This document shows, piece after piece, positions 1-7,893 of a stretch of DNA of 56,546 bases. Every line of letters begins with the position of its first letter. Positions within the stretch are counted from its first letter, which is position 1. The stretch is from a bacterium c-19 (GTDB lineage: Bacteria; Bacillota_I; Bacilli_A; Erysipelotrichales; Erysipelotrichaceae), in contig QZED01000006.1 in NCBI GenBank assembly GCA_009917405.1, positions 1 to 56,546 on the forward strand, read 5' to 3'. The notes beneath the pieces are model-generated. The model ran no database searches. It was not told where the DNA came from and saw only the letters and a program-made list of their open reading frames with translations. The translations under genes were made by a program, and so were the position numbers.

Positions 1-146
1 ATCTCGGACACAAAATACATCAGCGTTATGAGAAACAGGCATGGTATCAGCTGATCAGAAAAGGAACACTGCTGGGAATCTTTGTGATTTGTATTATGTT
101 TTTGGTCAGCTCTACATATAATCCGTTTATTTATTTTCGGTTTTAG
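1..146 (+). CDS. C-terminal end of an MBOAT-family membrane acyltransferase (partial)
   Basis: The window opens inside a gene. Reading from base 3, 47 codons run to a TAG at 144-146. The visible peptide has a basic amphipathic stretch (HQRYEKQAWYQLIRK), one hydrophobic segment (LLGIFVICIMFLVSS) and ends in NPFIYFRF. A last transmembrane helix followed by a terminal (N)PFIYFRF is typical of AlgI/DltB-like MBOAT O-acyltransferases, which move acyl groups onto extracellular polysaccharides or teichoic acids. The family call rests on this short tail only; catalytic histidines lie outside the window. The next gene is on the opposite strand, so this is the last gene of its unit. Confidence 0.55.
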   Translation, partial: LGHKIHQRYEKQAWYQLIRKGTLLGIFVICIMFLVSSTYNPFIYFRF

Positions 147-182
147 TCAAGCGCATCAAAGGTATACAGACAGACATAGAAA

Positions 183-217
183 AAAGCCATTGCTTAAGCG
201 ATAGACGCAACGGCTTT
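183..217 (-). terminator. Rho-independent terminator, probably for the lipoprotein pair
   Basis: Left arm aaagccattgc (183-193) pairs with gcaacggcttt (207-217), 10 of 11 positions. On the minus strand the hairpin runs into a T-rich tail (complement of the A run at 181-185), so it fits the end of the lipoprotein unit at 252. It may also stop the MBOAT gene from the other side. Confidence 0.6.
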
Positions 218-251
218 CTGTTGCTTATAATTATATTAAGGAAGTATTGCC

Positions 252-1046
252 CTATAAAATTTCGTTATCTCCGCCAATGAAATCAGTGTCGAGTTCATCA
301 CTTAAGTCCTTAACCTTATAATCCTTAAAATCAGGGAATTTAATTTCCTTGACTTTATTTTGTTCAGAGAAAGAAATAGTAAAGCTGATCGGATAATCTT
401 TACCTTCAATTTCAAGCAACAAATCAAAGGTAATTTCGTCCATCATACGATCCTTGATGCTCATAGTGCCGTCATAGCTTTTGATCGTCATCTTAAACTG
501 CTCATTAGCGCCTGCTGTTTTCATCAGCTGATCAAACATCTCCAAATCAAAGCTGAACGCAATCACGCCCTGATCCTTATCTTGATACTTAAACTCCTTA
601 AACATTTTTTTAACCGCTTCCGCATTAACTTCATCATCGGAAGTAAAAGAACCGTTTTCATCATTAGTCATACTGAACAGCTTCATGAAATCTTTCGGTA
701 AGGCAACCTTTGTCTTTTCATTCATGAAATTCATATAAAAGGTATTATCTTTTAAATAAAATGCTGTATCATCCAAAGCAACGCCGTAAACGGCAAGATC
801 GAATTCCATCGCTAATTGCGGTTGATCGGAAATGATCAGATCGGCATTCATATTAATTTTTGTGTTCTTCGTTTCTTTATCCTTATCTCCGTAAACACCG
901 CCCGCAACGTCAATATGAATACTTTTGATTTGCCTCATTGCCTGGGCAGCATCTATATACAGGGAAATTGCGTCCTCATCATAGCGAGAGGAACAGCCGC
1001 AAAGGCAAGCGGCTATGATTGCGGTAAAGCATAAAAATTTTTTCAT
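252..1046 (-). CDS. Secreted lipoprotein of unknown function, paralogue of the next upstream gene
   Basis: 264 residues. A short charged start (MKKF), a hydrophobic core and the lipobox LCGC at about residues 15-18 mark it as a lipoprotein anchored on the outer face of the membrane. The mature part alternates beta-like segments (for example INMNADLIISDQPQLAMEFD) with acidic loops, reminiscent of LolA/LppX-like half-barrels, but I see no catalytic motif and do not recognise the family. It lies 26 bases downstream of another minus-strand lipoprotein of similar size and layout (long N-terminal helix DAISLYIDAAQAMRQ, then repeated beta strands, C-terminal FPDFKDYKV versus FPKDLDTW), so the two look like a duplicated pair in one operon. 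SD AAAGGA precedes the ATG. Terminator at 183-217. Confidence 0.8.
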   Translation of the reverse strand: MKKFLCFTAIIAACLCGCSSRYDEDAISLYIDAAQAMRQIKSIHIDVAGGVYGDKDKETKNTKINMNADLIISDQPQLAMEFDLAVYGVALDDTAFYLKDNTFYMNFMNEKTKVALPKDFMKLFSMTNDENGSFTSDDEVNAEAVKKMFKEFKYQDKDQGVIAFSFDLEMFDQLMKTAGANEQFKMTIKSYDGTMSIKDRMMDEITFDLLLEIEGKDYPISFTISFSEQNKVKEIKFPDFKDYKVKDLSDELDTDFIGGDNEIL

Positions 1047-1072
1047 AATGAAATCATCCTTTCTCTTGAGAG

Positions 1073-1798
1073 CTAATTGCCGGAATTATTGCTTTTTGCC
1101 AACGGCCAAGTATCTAAATCCTTCGGAAATTCCAAGGTTTTCTTCTCATTAATCGAATCCAGCTTCAAATAAGCGGATACAGTCACTTTTTCTCCGTTGC
1201 TTAAACCTTCAAAGGTAAGTGTCAAAGATTTGAAGAAATCATTTGCCAATTCAACATCGATTATCATATTATTTACTTCATCGATACCGATTTCTTTAAA
1301 GTTAATATCGCCCTTAGCGCTTGCGTCCTGTACAATTTCATCCTTTAATTCAAAATGAAGCGTTTCACCCTCAATGGAAGCAGCTTTTAAATTTTCCTTA
1401 AACATTTCTTTATCAAAGCCAACTGTTTCTGGATCAAAGGAAAAACTCGGTATATTTCCCCATTCAAGCTTCTGTTTTTGTTTTTGACCCAGCGCATTCA
1501 TATAAGCCGTTTGATCTACGATGTAAACCTCCGCAAACTTCTCGGATTTCATACCGTCTGATGTTAAATCCAAAAATAAAGAAAGCTGAAGTTCATCTAA
1601 AATACAGGAACCGTAAAGCTTACCGTTAGTGAGCGGAGCTTCAAATCCTAACTCATAATCAAATGAATCCACTTCTGCGAATTTCTGTACTGCGGGGATA
1701 ATGCGATCGATTGCCTGTTCATCAATCTTCGGTTTTGAGCAGCCGAACATTGAAAACAAGACTGTACTGCATAAAAATAATTGAATTAATTTTTTCAT
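1073..1798 (-). CDS. Secreted lipoprotein of unknown function, first gene of a lipoprotein pair
   Basis: 241 residues with signal MKKLIQLFLCSTVLFSMFGC; lipobox SMFGC with the lipidated Cys at residue 20. The body resembles the downstream gene in order and length: acidic linker, helix (IIPAVQKFAEV), antiparallel strand-rich region and a closing proline-rich strand (LEFPKDLDTWPL). The start is supported by GGAGG a few bases upstream (complement of 1801-1810). Function unknown; a ligand-binding or envelope-stress role is conceivable but not shown by the sequence. Confidence 0.8.
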   Translation of the reverse strand: MKKLIQLFLCSTVLFSMFGCSKPKIDEQAIDRIIPAVQKFAEVDSFDYELGFEAPLTNGKLYGSCILDELQLSLFLDLTSDGMKSEKFAEVYIVDQTAYMNALGQKQKQKLEWGNIPSFSFDPETVGFDKEMFKENLKAASIEGETLHFELKDEIVQDASAKGDINFKEIGIDEVNNMIIDVELANDFFKSLTLTFEGLSNGEKVTVSAYLKLDSINEKKTLEFPKDLDTWPLAKSNNSGN

Positions 1799-2141
1799 AT
1801 GATCCTCCCTATATGATATCTTGTTTACAATATATCATAATTCTATAGAAATAACTATAAGAATTTATGATTTCTCAGCGTTTTTATGATTAATATTTGT
1901 TATCTCATCTATTTATTCCTTATATAAGTGCAGCTAATTAGCTTCATACATACATCAATATTAGGATATGTTAAAAAAGCAAACCTGTGAGAAACTCAAC
2001 TTGAGAATAATACAGTAGGGTAAAGTAGCGAAATTAAATAATAACGATAATTGATATATGAAATGAATAAATTTATAATAAACGAAGGGTATTCTATGGT
2101 ACAATGGATAAAAAGAAGAATGAATAAAAGGAGTGAAGAAG
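1799..2141. other. Divergent intergenic region between the lipoprotein pair and ispF
   Basis: No gene seen in 343 bases. It holds the leader of the minus-strand lipoproteins, a perfect 12-base palindrome AGCTAATTAGCT at 1932-1943, a small dyad CTCAA-C-TTGAG at 1995-2005, and the ispF promoter at 2051-2079. The palindromes could be operators for either direction; nothing identifies the regulator. Confidence 0.5.
2051..2079 (+). promoter_or_regulatory. Sigma-A-type promoter of ispF
   Basis: TTGATA (2051-2056), 17-base spacer, TATAAT (2074-2079), 62 bases before the ispF start codon. Confidence 0.7.
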
Positions 2142-2618
2142 ATGTTCAGAATCGGACAGTCAAGTGATATTCATCAGCTTGTAAGCGGCAGAGCGTTAAT
2201 ATTAGGCGGAGTGAAAATCATGCATGACAAAGGATGCTTGGGACACAGTGATGCGGATGCACTTTTACATGCGGTGGCAGAAAGCATATTGGGAGCGCTT
2301 GCCCTTGGTGATCTGGGCAGTCATTTTTCTGATCAGGATCCTGCCTATGCCGGCATTGACTCTATGATCATATTGCGAAAAGTTGCGGAAATGATGAATG
2401 AGGCAGGATATGAAATACAGAATCTTGATGCATTGATTATGATTGAAAAACCGAAGATGGCACCGCATATTCATGCGATGCGAACCAATATTGCAAATTG
2501 CTTGTGCTGTGATATTTCACAAGTCAGTGTAAAAGCAACGCGTGGTGAAGGCTTAGGGTTTGTCGGCAGAGAAGAAGGCGTTTTGGCACAATGTGTGACA
2601 TTATTGAGAAAAAAATAA
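2142..2618 (+). CDS. ispF: 2-C-methyl-D-erythritol 2,4-cyclodiphosphate synthase
   Basis: 158 residues, normal for the family. The enzyme closes CDP-ME 2-phosphate to the cyclodiphosphate in the non-mevalonate isoprenoid pathway; undecaprenyl carriers for the two glycan clusters in this window depend on such isoprenoids. The N-terminal metal motif SDIH, the LGHSDADALLHA segment and KATRGEGLGFVGREEG near the C-terminus match the family, although KAT-TTE-LGFTGR is more usual. I start at ATG 2142 because AAAAGGAG (2126-2133) lies 8 bases ahead; a GTG at 2133 in the same frame sits inside that SD. It is monocistronic: no ispD is adjacent. Confidence 0.93.
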   Translation: MFRIGQSSDIHQLVSGRALILGGVKIMHDKGCLGHSDADALLHAVAESILGALALGDLGSHFSDQDPAYAGIDSMIILRKVAEMMNEAGYEIQNLDALIMIEKPKMAPHIHAMRTNIANCLCCDISQVSVKATRGEGLGFVGREEGVLAQCVTLLRKK

Positions 2619-2737
2619 TCGATGTATGCCGAGTCCTTAACTCTAATCAGATCATTTATGACATTGATTTAAAATGAATATTTATAGAATATATGAAGGC
2701 AGCCACTTCGTCAAATGCCTAACTTTTGGCTTTTATC

Positions 2738-2758
2738 AGCTCATAAAGGAGTTTTTTT
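2738..2758 (+). terminator. Possible weak terminator after ispF
   Basis: Stem agctc/gagtt (one G-U pair) with a 6-base loop, followed by a run of seven T. It is 120 bases beyond the ispF stop. The stem is short, so termination is plausible rather than clear. Confidence 0.4.
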
Positions 2759-2778
2759 AAGAAAATGACAGTGTAAGA

Positions 2779-2807
2779 TTGAATAACCTTGAAAATACAT
2801 GTATAAT
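2779..2807 (+). promoter_or_regulatory. Sigma-A-type promoter of the bactofilin gene
   Basis: TTGAAT (2779-2784), 17-base spacer, TATAAT (2802-2807), 41 bases before the chosen ATG. Confidence 0.7.
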
Positions 2808-2848
2808 AATACTACTTAGGGTTAGGAAATATATCCGGAGGTATGAGC

Positions 2849-3412
2849 ATGAACTATAATGATGACAGAGAATATTACAATCGCAATCAGGGCTTTAACA
2901 ATCCAAACGAGCGCATGCGCAATGTTGTGAACAATGAGCAGCGCCGTTATGAACCGCAGATGAGCCAGCAGGAAGCATCGGAACCTACAGTAATCGGAAA
3001 AGGGGCAAGAATTGTCGGTACTGTGGAAGTAGCCGGCGATTTGGTAATACAGGGTGAAGTACAGGGTGATATTACTTGTCAAAATAAAATCAAGGTTACG
3101 GGCGTTGTGGACGGAAACATCACAACTTGTGACGTGGATTTAGATAATGCGATTGTTACAGGCGATATTAATTGTACAGGCGATCTGCACTTAAGTGTCA
3201 GCGCAACGGTAGCGGGTAACTGTGAAGCGATGAATGTTGTCTGCGGCGGTAGAATTAAAGGTGATGTGAACGCTGCGGAATCGGCGACATTTGAAGATAA
3301 AGCAGCTTTGGTCGGCAATTTGACTGCACGTGATATTGAAATTCAAAAGGGCGCGGTTCTACAAGGAAGTGTCAATATCCGTCAAGATGTTTATTTTGAT
3401 ACCGAGCATTAA
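2849..3412 (+). CDS. Bactofilin-family cytoskeletal protein
   Basis: 187 residues. After a polar, Asn/Glu-rich tail of about 45 residues, a bactofilin (DUF583) core runs from TVIGKGARIVGTV to GSVNIRQD. It shows the expected right-handed beta-helix rhythm of short strands with Gly-Asp/Gly-Asn turns (VQGDITC, VDGNITT, VTGDINC, IKGDVNA). Bactofilins polymerise without nucleotide into membrane-associated filaments that place cell-wall or envelope enzymes. The start is ATG 2849 because GGAGG (2837-2841) is 7 bases ahead; an in-frame ATG at 2843 touches the SD. No M23 peptidase, the common bactofilin partner, is adjacent. Confidence 0.88.
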   Translation: MNYNDDREYYNRNQGFNNPNERMRNVVNNEQRRYEPQMSQQEASEPTVIGKGARIVGTVEVAGDLVIQGEVQGDITCQNKIKVTGVVDGNITTCDVDLDNAIVTGDINCTGDLHLSVSATVAGNCEAMNVVCGGRIKGDVNAAESATFEDKAALVGNLTARDIEIQKGAVLQGSVNIRQDVYFDTEH

Positions 3413-3431
3413 TAAATGATTGATAATAAAT

Positions 3432-3475
3432 AAAAACAAGAATTTTGTCTGATAGGCGAATTTCTTGTTTTTTAG
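3432..3475 (+). terminator. Terminator of the bactofilin gene
   Basis: Arms aaaaacaagaa (3432-3442) and ttcttgttttt (3462-3472) pair with the U-tract continuing to 3473. It faces the terminator of the minus-strand small-RNA candidate that begins about 14 bases further on. Confidence 0.75.
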
Positions 3476-3488
3476 TTATATCGGATAA

Positions 3489-3602
3489 TAAAAGAAAAGC
3501 CGCAGGGGGTTATGCGGCCTTTCTTTGTGGGAGCTGTTAAATGGCTTCAATAAGTAAAAATAGGTTTAGGGATAGGGATAATGAATCATACCATTTAACA
3601 AC
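3489..3602 (-). ncRNA. Candidate small structured RNA with a C-rich loop (unrecognised family)
   Basis: About 114 nt on the minus strand, in a 530-base gap without any gene. It starts 6-7 bases after a good promoter (3609-3637). It then forms a perfect 10-bp closing stem: TGTTAAATGG (complement of 3591-3600) with CCATTTAACA (complement of 3535-3544). The enclosed loop contains the C-rich segment ATCCCTATCCCTAAACC. It ends in the GC-rich hairpin GCCGCA-loop-TGCGGC (3499-3518) followed by TTTTCTTTT, a textbook intrinsic terminator. The loop could pair with G-rich Shine-Dalgarno sequences. It does not look like tmRNA, 4.5S, 6S or RNase P RNA. Expression is not shown by sequence alone. Confidence 0.6.
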
Positions 3603-3608
3603 ATCTAT

Positions 3609-3637
3609 ATTTTAACTGCTTTCCGTAAAAAAAGCAA
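3609..3637 (-). promoter_or_regulatory. Promoter of the small-RNA candidate
   Basis: On the minus strand TTGCTT (complement of 3632-3637), 17-base spacer, TAAAAT (complement of 3609-3614). The expected start near 3602 falls just before the closing stem of the RNA. Confidence 0.55.
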
Positions 3638-3856
3638 GTACTTTTTTTAATTTTGAAAATAAATTTATTCATATTTTGAAAAATCGCAGATATAAATGAT
3701 ACGGAAGCTGTTTTTAAGATAAATATACAAGCGTTTGGTTACTTATATCTACAATCAGCAATAAAAAACTTGGTGCATAGAAAAAGTATCTGTTTTATTA
3801 AAGGGAATGTGTAAAATTATGGTATTTATAAAAAGCTCTTGAAGATGTTTTCTAAC

Positions 3857-3909
3857 AGGTATATGATATACCTTGATACTTTCATCGTAGATTTATCAGA
3901 TGAAAGTAT
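3857..3909 (+). promoter_or_regulatory. Two adjacent inverted repeats in the ftsH leader
   Basis: AGGTATAT-G-ATATACCT (3857-3873) is a perfect 8+1+8 palindrome. Three bases later ATACTTTCATC (3876-3886) and GATGAAAGTAT (3899-3909) form a perfect 11-bp dyad with a 12-base loop, ending 33 bases before the ftsH ATG. They could be an operator for a dimeric regulator or an mRNA hairpin pair controlling ftsH. The sequence is not the CIRCE element. Confidence 0.55.
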
Positions 3910-3942
3910 ATAGTAAATAAAACAAGAAAGGATTGTGAATCC

Positions 3943-5778
3943 ATGAATAAAAAGAAAAAACCACTGTACTATTATTATTTTATTATAATGATAGTACTGA
4001 TCTTATTAAACAGCTTCTTCTCGGGATTTTTATATCATTCACGTCAACAGGAAGTGAGCTATAATGAATTCCAAACGGCGCTGAAAGAAAATAAGATTGA
4101 TGAAGTACAAATAGAAAATGAGACTATTACTTACACGTTGAAAAATGATGAAAAACAGCTTCGTTATTATACGGGGAACATGCAGGATCCGAGTTTAACA
4201 GAACAGTTGATAGAGGCAAAAGCGAAGTTTCAGCGTATTTATCCGCAAGAGATCAATCCGTTTTTCAGTGCATTGATTACCTTTTTATTGCCACTGTTAT
4301 TTTTGTGGGGATTAGGTAATTTTATGTTCAAGCGCATTCAAAAGAAACTGGGGAATGACGGGATGACCTTTGGAACAGGCGGTGGCTTGGGAAGTTTCGG
4401 CAAGGCGAATGCGCAAGTTTATGTGGAAGCCCAGAGTGGAAAGCGGTTTTCTGATGTTGCGGGGCAGGATGAAGCGAAAGAAGCGCTGTTGGAGATGGTG
4501 GATTTTTTAAAAAATCCTAAAAAATATGAAAAAATAGGAGCGCAGATGCCAAAGGGAGCGCTTTTGGTCGGTCCCCCGGGAACCGGAAAAACATTGTTGG
4601 CAAAAGCGGTTGCCGGAGAGGCAGGAGTACCATTCTTTTCCATTTCCGGTTCGGAGTTTGTGGAAATGTTCGTTGGTCGCGGTGCGGCAAGAGTGCGTGA
4701 TTTATTTAAACAGGCACGCGAAAAAGCACCTTGTATCGTTTTTATTGATGAAATTGACACAATCGGTAAAAAGCGTGATGGTGGCGGATTCAGCGGGAAC
4801 GATGAACGAGAACAGACGTTGAATCAGCTGTTGGCAGAAATGGATGGGTTTGACGGATCGAAAGGTGTGGTACTGTTAGCCGCTACCAATCGCCCGGAAT
4901 CATTAGATGCGGCATTGTTGAGACCGGGACGATTTGATCGTCGTATCCCGGTAGAACTGCCAGATCTGAAGGGGCGAGAAGCGATTTTACACGTACACGC
5001 AAAAGATGTTAAAATCGGCACAAATATTGATTTCAATGCGGTAGCGCGGGCAACAGCCGGCGCAAGCGGAGCTGAATTGGCAAACATCGTAAATGAAGCG
5101 GCATTGTTGGCAGTAAAGGATGATCGTTCGGTAGTGTCACAAAGTGATTTTGATGAAGCGGTGGAGACTGTAATTGCCGGTTATCAGCGAAAAGGTGCCG
5201 TAATTTCTACGAAAGAGAAGCTGATTGTATCCTATCATGAAATCGGTCATGCATTAGTGGCGGCGAAACTGAAAAATACCGCTCCAGTTCATAAAATAAC
5301 GATCATTCCGAGAACCTCGGGAGCACTCGGCTATACGATGCAGGTAGAGGAACAAGAAAGCAATTTAATGTCAAAGGACGAGGCGTTTGAACGTATTGTG
5401 ACCTATTGCGGCGGTCGCGCGGCAGAGGAGTTGATCTTCCACAGCATCACAAGCGGAGCAGCTAATGATATTGAACAGGCAACTAAAATCGCTCGTGCGA
5501 TGATTACAAGACTGGGTATGAGTGATGAATTCGGAATGGTTGCGTTAGAAACACTGAATAATCAATATTTAGGGCAGGATACTTCTTTGATGTGTTCTTC
5601 CGATACAGCGGCTAAGGTTGATAATGCGATGATGCGCTTGATCAAGGAAGCACATGAAAAAGCATATACGATTTTGCAGGAAAATAAAGACAAGCTGCAT
5701 GAACTTGCCAAGTATCTGTATGAACAAGAAACGATTACCGGTGAGGAATTTATGAAGGTGCTGAGCGCCGAAGCATAA
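3943..5778 (+). CDS. ftsH: ATP-dependent zinc metalloprotease FtsH
   Basis: 611 residues, membrane-bound AAA+ protease that degrades misfolded membrane and regulatory proteins. A first transmembrane helix lies near residues 9-28, then an extracytoplasmic domain, a second helix near 105-128, and the AAA module. That module has Walker A GPPGTGKT (210-217), Walker B VFIDEID with D269-E270, and the second-region-of-homology arginines (RPGRFDRR). The peptidase has HEIGH at 432-436, against the usual HEAGH, and the third zinc ligand Asp in AANDIEQAT. The tail is short and lacks the long acidic end of some homologues. AAAGGA precedes the ATG by 10 bases. It stands alone, with a palindromic leader and its own terminator. 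It is not next to tilS/hpt, its usual Bacillota neighbours. Confidence 0.96.
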   Translation: MNKKKKPLYYYYFIIMIVLILLNSFFSGFLYHSRQQEVSYNEFQTALKENKIDEVQIENETITYTLKNDEKQLRYYTGNMQDPSLTEQLIEAKAKFQRIYPQEINPFFSALITFLLPLLFLWGLGNFMFKRIQKKLGNDGMTFGTGGGLGSFGKANAQVYVEAQSGKRFSDVAGQDEAKEALLEMVDFLKNPKKYEKIGAQMPKGALLVGPPGTGKTLLAKAVAGEAGVPFFSISGSEFVEMFVGRGAARVRDLFKQAREKAPCIVFIDEIDTIGKKRDGGGFSGNDEREQTLNQLLAEMDGFDGSKGVVLLAATNRPESLDAALLRPGRFDRRIPVELPDLKGREAILHVHAKDVKIGTNIDFNAVARATAGASGAELANIVNEAALLAVKDDRSVVSQSDFDEAVETVIAGYQRKGAVISTKEKLIVSYHEIGHALVAAKLKNTAPVHKITIIPRTSGALGYTMQVEEQESNLMSKDEAFERIVTYCGGRAAEELIFHSITSGAANDIEQATKIARAMITRLGMSDEFGMVALETLNNQYLGQDTSLMCSSDTAAKVDNAMMRLIKEAHEKAYTILQENKDKLHELAKYLYEQETITGEEFMKVLSAEA

Positions 5779-5818
5779 AAAAACTTTAAAACGATTCATT
5801 CAACAGTGAAGGATAAAG

Positions 5819-5884
5819 AAAACGGCAGTTATCTGTTTCGCTTAGGATAAGAAATCCATGTGAACAGGACAACGCCGTTTTTTA
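5819..5884 (+). terminator. Large interrupted hairpin, terminator of ftsH
   Basis: Outer arms aaaacggc (5819-5826) and gccgtttt (5874-5881) are followed by further T residues. Inner pairs gtt/aac and ctgttt/gaacag extend the stem with small internal loops. The structure lies between convergent ftsH and the GH73 gene and may serve both. Confidence 0.65.
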
Positions 5885-5967
5885 TGTGCAGTTGGAATCG
5901 GATCATATAAACAGTGAACATTTCTATGTAGTGTATAATACCATTAGAAACGAAAAGGATCATCTGT

Positions 5968-7599
5968 TTATTCGGATGATTGGAAATAGGCGGCAGGCAG
6001 ATAGATGACATCGCTGTTGTGGTTATAATTCTTTGGTGCAGTGACAACCGCATTACGAGCATTCGTCAGAACCGCATCACTTTGAATTTTATACCATACT
6101 GAATTACCGTCGATGGTTTCACCATTGACTTCGCCGAGTATAACAACCGCATAATTTTCTGTGGGCGGCGTATAAAACAGCGTTTTGGAAGAAGTATCCG
6201 GTTGTGCGTAACAAGGCGTTTTTGGTTTGTTTTGTAATATTTTCAGCGTATAGCGTGTTTCATCCTTACCGCCTAAGTACCCATCCATCGTGCGATAATA
6301 CTGCGCTGCCTTTTCACCCCAATACGGGTCGGATGCATAACTCACATTCATACCGCTTTCTTTATCACCGAAGTATCCGCCTAAATAGCGATTGCCGCTT
6401 CGATTAAAGCATGCTGCTGCACTTCCCGTATCATCGGGATCACTTTGATCACAAGGATTCAAATAACCCTGATTTAGAAACAACGAAGCATGTGTAGCGA
6501 TTCCTGCCGCTACATCCTTATAACCATTTGCATTTGCATCCGGCGCATGATCATATGCCGCATGTCCGAACAGATTATTTTTTTCAATCGCAATTTGACT
6601 TTTACCGAATCCGCTCTCATTAATTGCCAGTGAAAGCATCATCAGCGCATTCACTCCGTAAGTATTCTGTGCATCAATAAAAGAATAGCCTTCATCATAT
6701 AACTGACTTTCCTGCTTTGCGCAAGGATAACCGCTTGGTTTTGCGACAAAACCGAGTATGTTTGTGATATAAGCATTGATGTCTTTCGACACATAAGAGG
6801 TCTTTGCCCGATGTGATAAGTATTGATAGTAATTAAAATGCGGTTCTTTATTATTCACACTGTTTTCATATGTATCATTACGATAATCATCAATCATTTG
6901 TGAATATGCAGAATAGAAATAATGTCCATCATAGCTGTATAACCGCTGATCCTGAAACGCTGTTTTAGTTTTGCCGAGGGATATGACAGTAGGGTATTCA
7001 TTTTTTGACAAATCGGTTGTCCCGTTATGAATAATCGCTCCGTCCTCTATTGTATAATGATTAACCGATTTCACTTTTGTCTGATCAAAATAGTTATAAA
7101 TTTCAATATCACTGCGCTTTACCCAACCGACTGCACCACTTTGTTTAAACTTGACCTTTTCTCCTTTATCGTCAGTTTCCAAATAAGCGCCGTCTGCGCC
7201 ATAACAGCCGTTGGTGTATCCGTTTTTTTGATTGTGAGCATTGACATACGAGGTATTTTCTCCACATGTTTTGGTTCTGAAATTCACAATGCCATAGCGA
7301 ATCGCCATGATCTGTTCTTGTTCATCTAAAACGGCAGGATTAAATTTTCCCTGCTCAATCAACTTCATCATTTCACGTTTGGCAGTTTTAAAGCTTGTAT
7401 AGTATTGAATCGTATCGGCTTCGCCGTCTTCTTGATATACTACCAGTTTATAGTGTGCCGGTGAGGAATGAAATCGTGCCAAAAGCACTATAACTCCAAT
7501 GAGCAGTAAAAATGAATACAGCATTTCGCGCTGCAGTCGTCTCGCTCGTTTGGAGTAGTTAGGTTTTCTTTTTCTTGTTGTTTTTGTTTTTTGCGCCAT
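5968..7599 (-). CDS. Membrane-anchored GH73-type N-acetylglucosaminidase with SH3-like tail
   Basis: 543 residues. A very basic cytoplasmic N-terminus (KTKTTRKRKPNYSKRARR) precedes one transmembrane helix at about 27-43 with no cleavage site, so the rest is a type II extracytoplasmic part. Residues about 45-300 are of unknown fold. About 305-430 is a glucosaminidase domain with the catalytic-type Glu in LAINESGFGKS (E328) and the KNNLFGH motif of GH73 autolysins. The C-terminal 60 residues (YAQPDTSSKTLFYTPPTEN..VWYKIQSDA) look like a bacterial SH3 wall-binding domain. Role: cutting glycan strands in peptidoglycan during growth or separation. SD AGAGGT precedes ATG 7599. It is a single gene, convergent with ftsH. 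Confidence 0.82.
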   Translation of the reverse strand: MAQKTKTTRKRKPNYSKRARRLQREMLYSFLLLIGVIVLLARFHSSPAHYKLVVYQEDGEADTIQYYTSFKTAKREMMKLIEQGKFNPAVLDEQEQIMAIRYGIVNFRTKTCGENTSYVNAHNQKNGYTNGCYGADGAYLETDDKGEKVKFKQSGAVGWVKRSDIEIYNYFDQTKVKSVNHYTIEDGAIIHNGTTDLSKNEYPTVISLGKTKTAFQDQRLYSYDGHYFYSAYSQMIDDYRNDTYENSVNNKEPHFNYYQYLSHRAKTSYVSKDINAYITNILGFVAKPSGYPCAKQESQLYDEGYSFIDAQNTYGVNALMMLSLAINESGFGKSQIAIEKNNLFGHAAYDHAPDANANGYKDVAAGIATHASLFLNQGYLNPCDQSDPDDTGSAAACFNRSGNRYLGGYFGDKESGMNVSYASDPYWGEKAAQYYRTMDGYLGGKDETRYTLKILQNKPKTPCYAQPDTSSKTLFYTPPTENYAVVILGEVNGETIDGNSVWYKIQSDAVLTNARNAVVTAPKNYNHNSDVIYLPAAYFQSSE

Positions 7600-7893
7600 A
7601 ATTACCTCTGTATCTATTTTACATGAATTTGTTTGTGAATGAAATATATCTGCGAAATTTTCTTTTTTTATTATTTTCAGACAGGTGGCGAATCATATCG
7701 CAGTCATCGCTTTTTCTGCATAATCTATTCATGAGATAAGATTAAGTGAATAATCTGATGTAATTTAACCGCTTTCACTTGCAAAAGCTCTTATTTTATA
7801 GTACTCTATTCATAGAATATTATGTTTACCAAATGCTTTATTATATTAAAAGTAATAATTTTGTAACACACTGATGAAAAAGGAGATGGGACG

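Noticed and set aside
2694-2737. A possible riboswitch or small RNA after ispF (aggca/tgcct pairing)
   Set aside because: Only five base pairs form and alternative pairings compete; no downstream gene is controlled directly, since the bactofilin has its own promoter.
7838-7858. TTATTA/TAATAA dyad ahead of the PadR gene as its operator
   Set aside because: It is pure A+T in an A+T-rich region and shorter than typical PadR operators (ATGT-N8-ACAT), so chance is likely.
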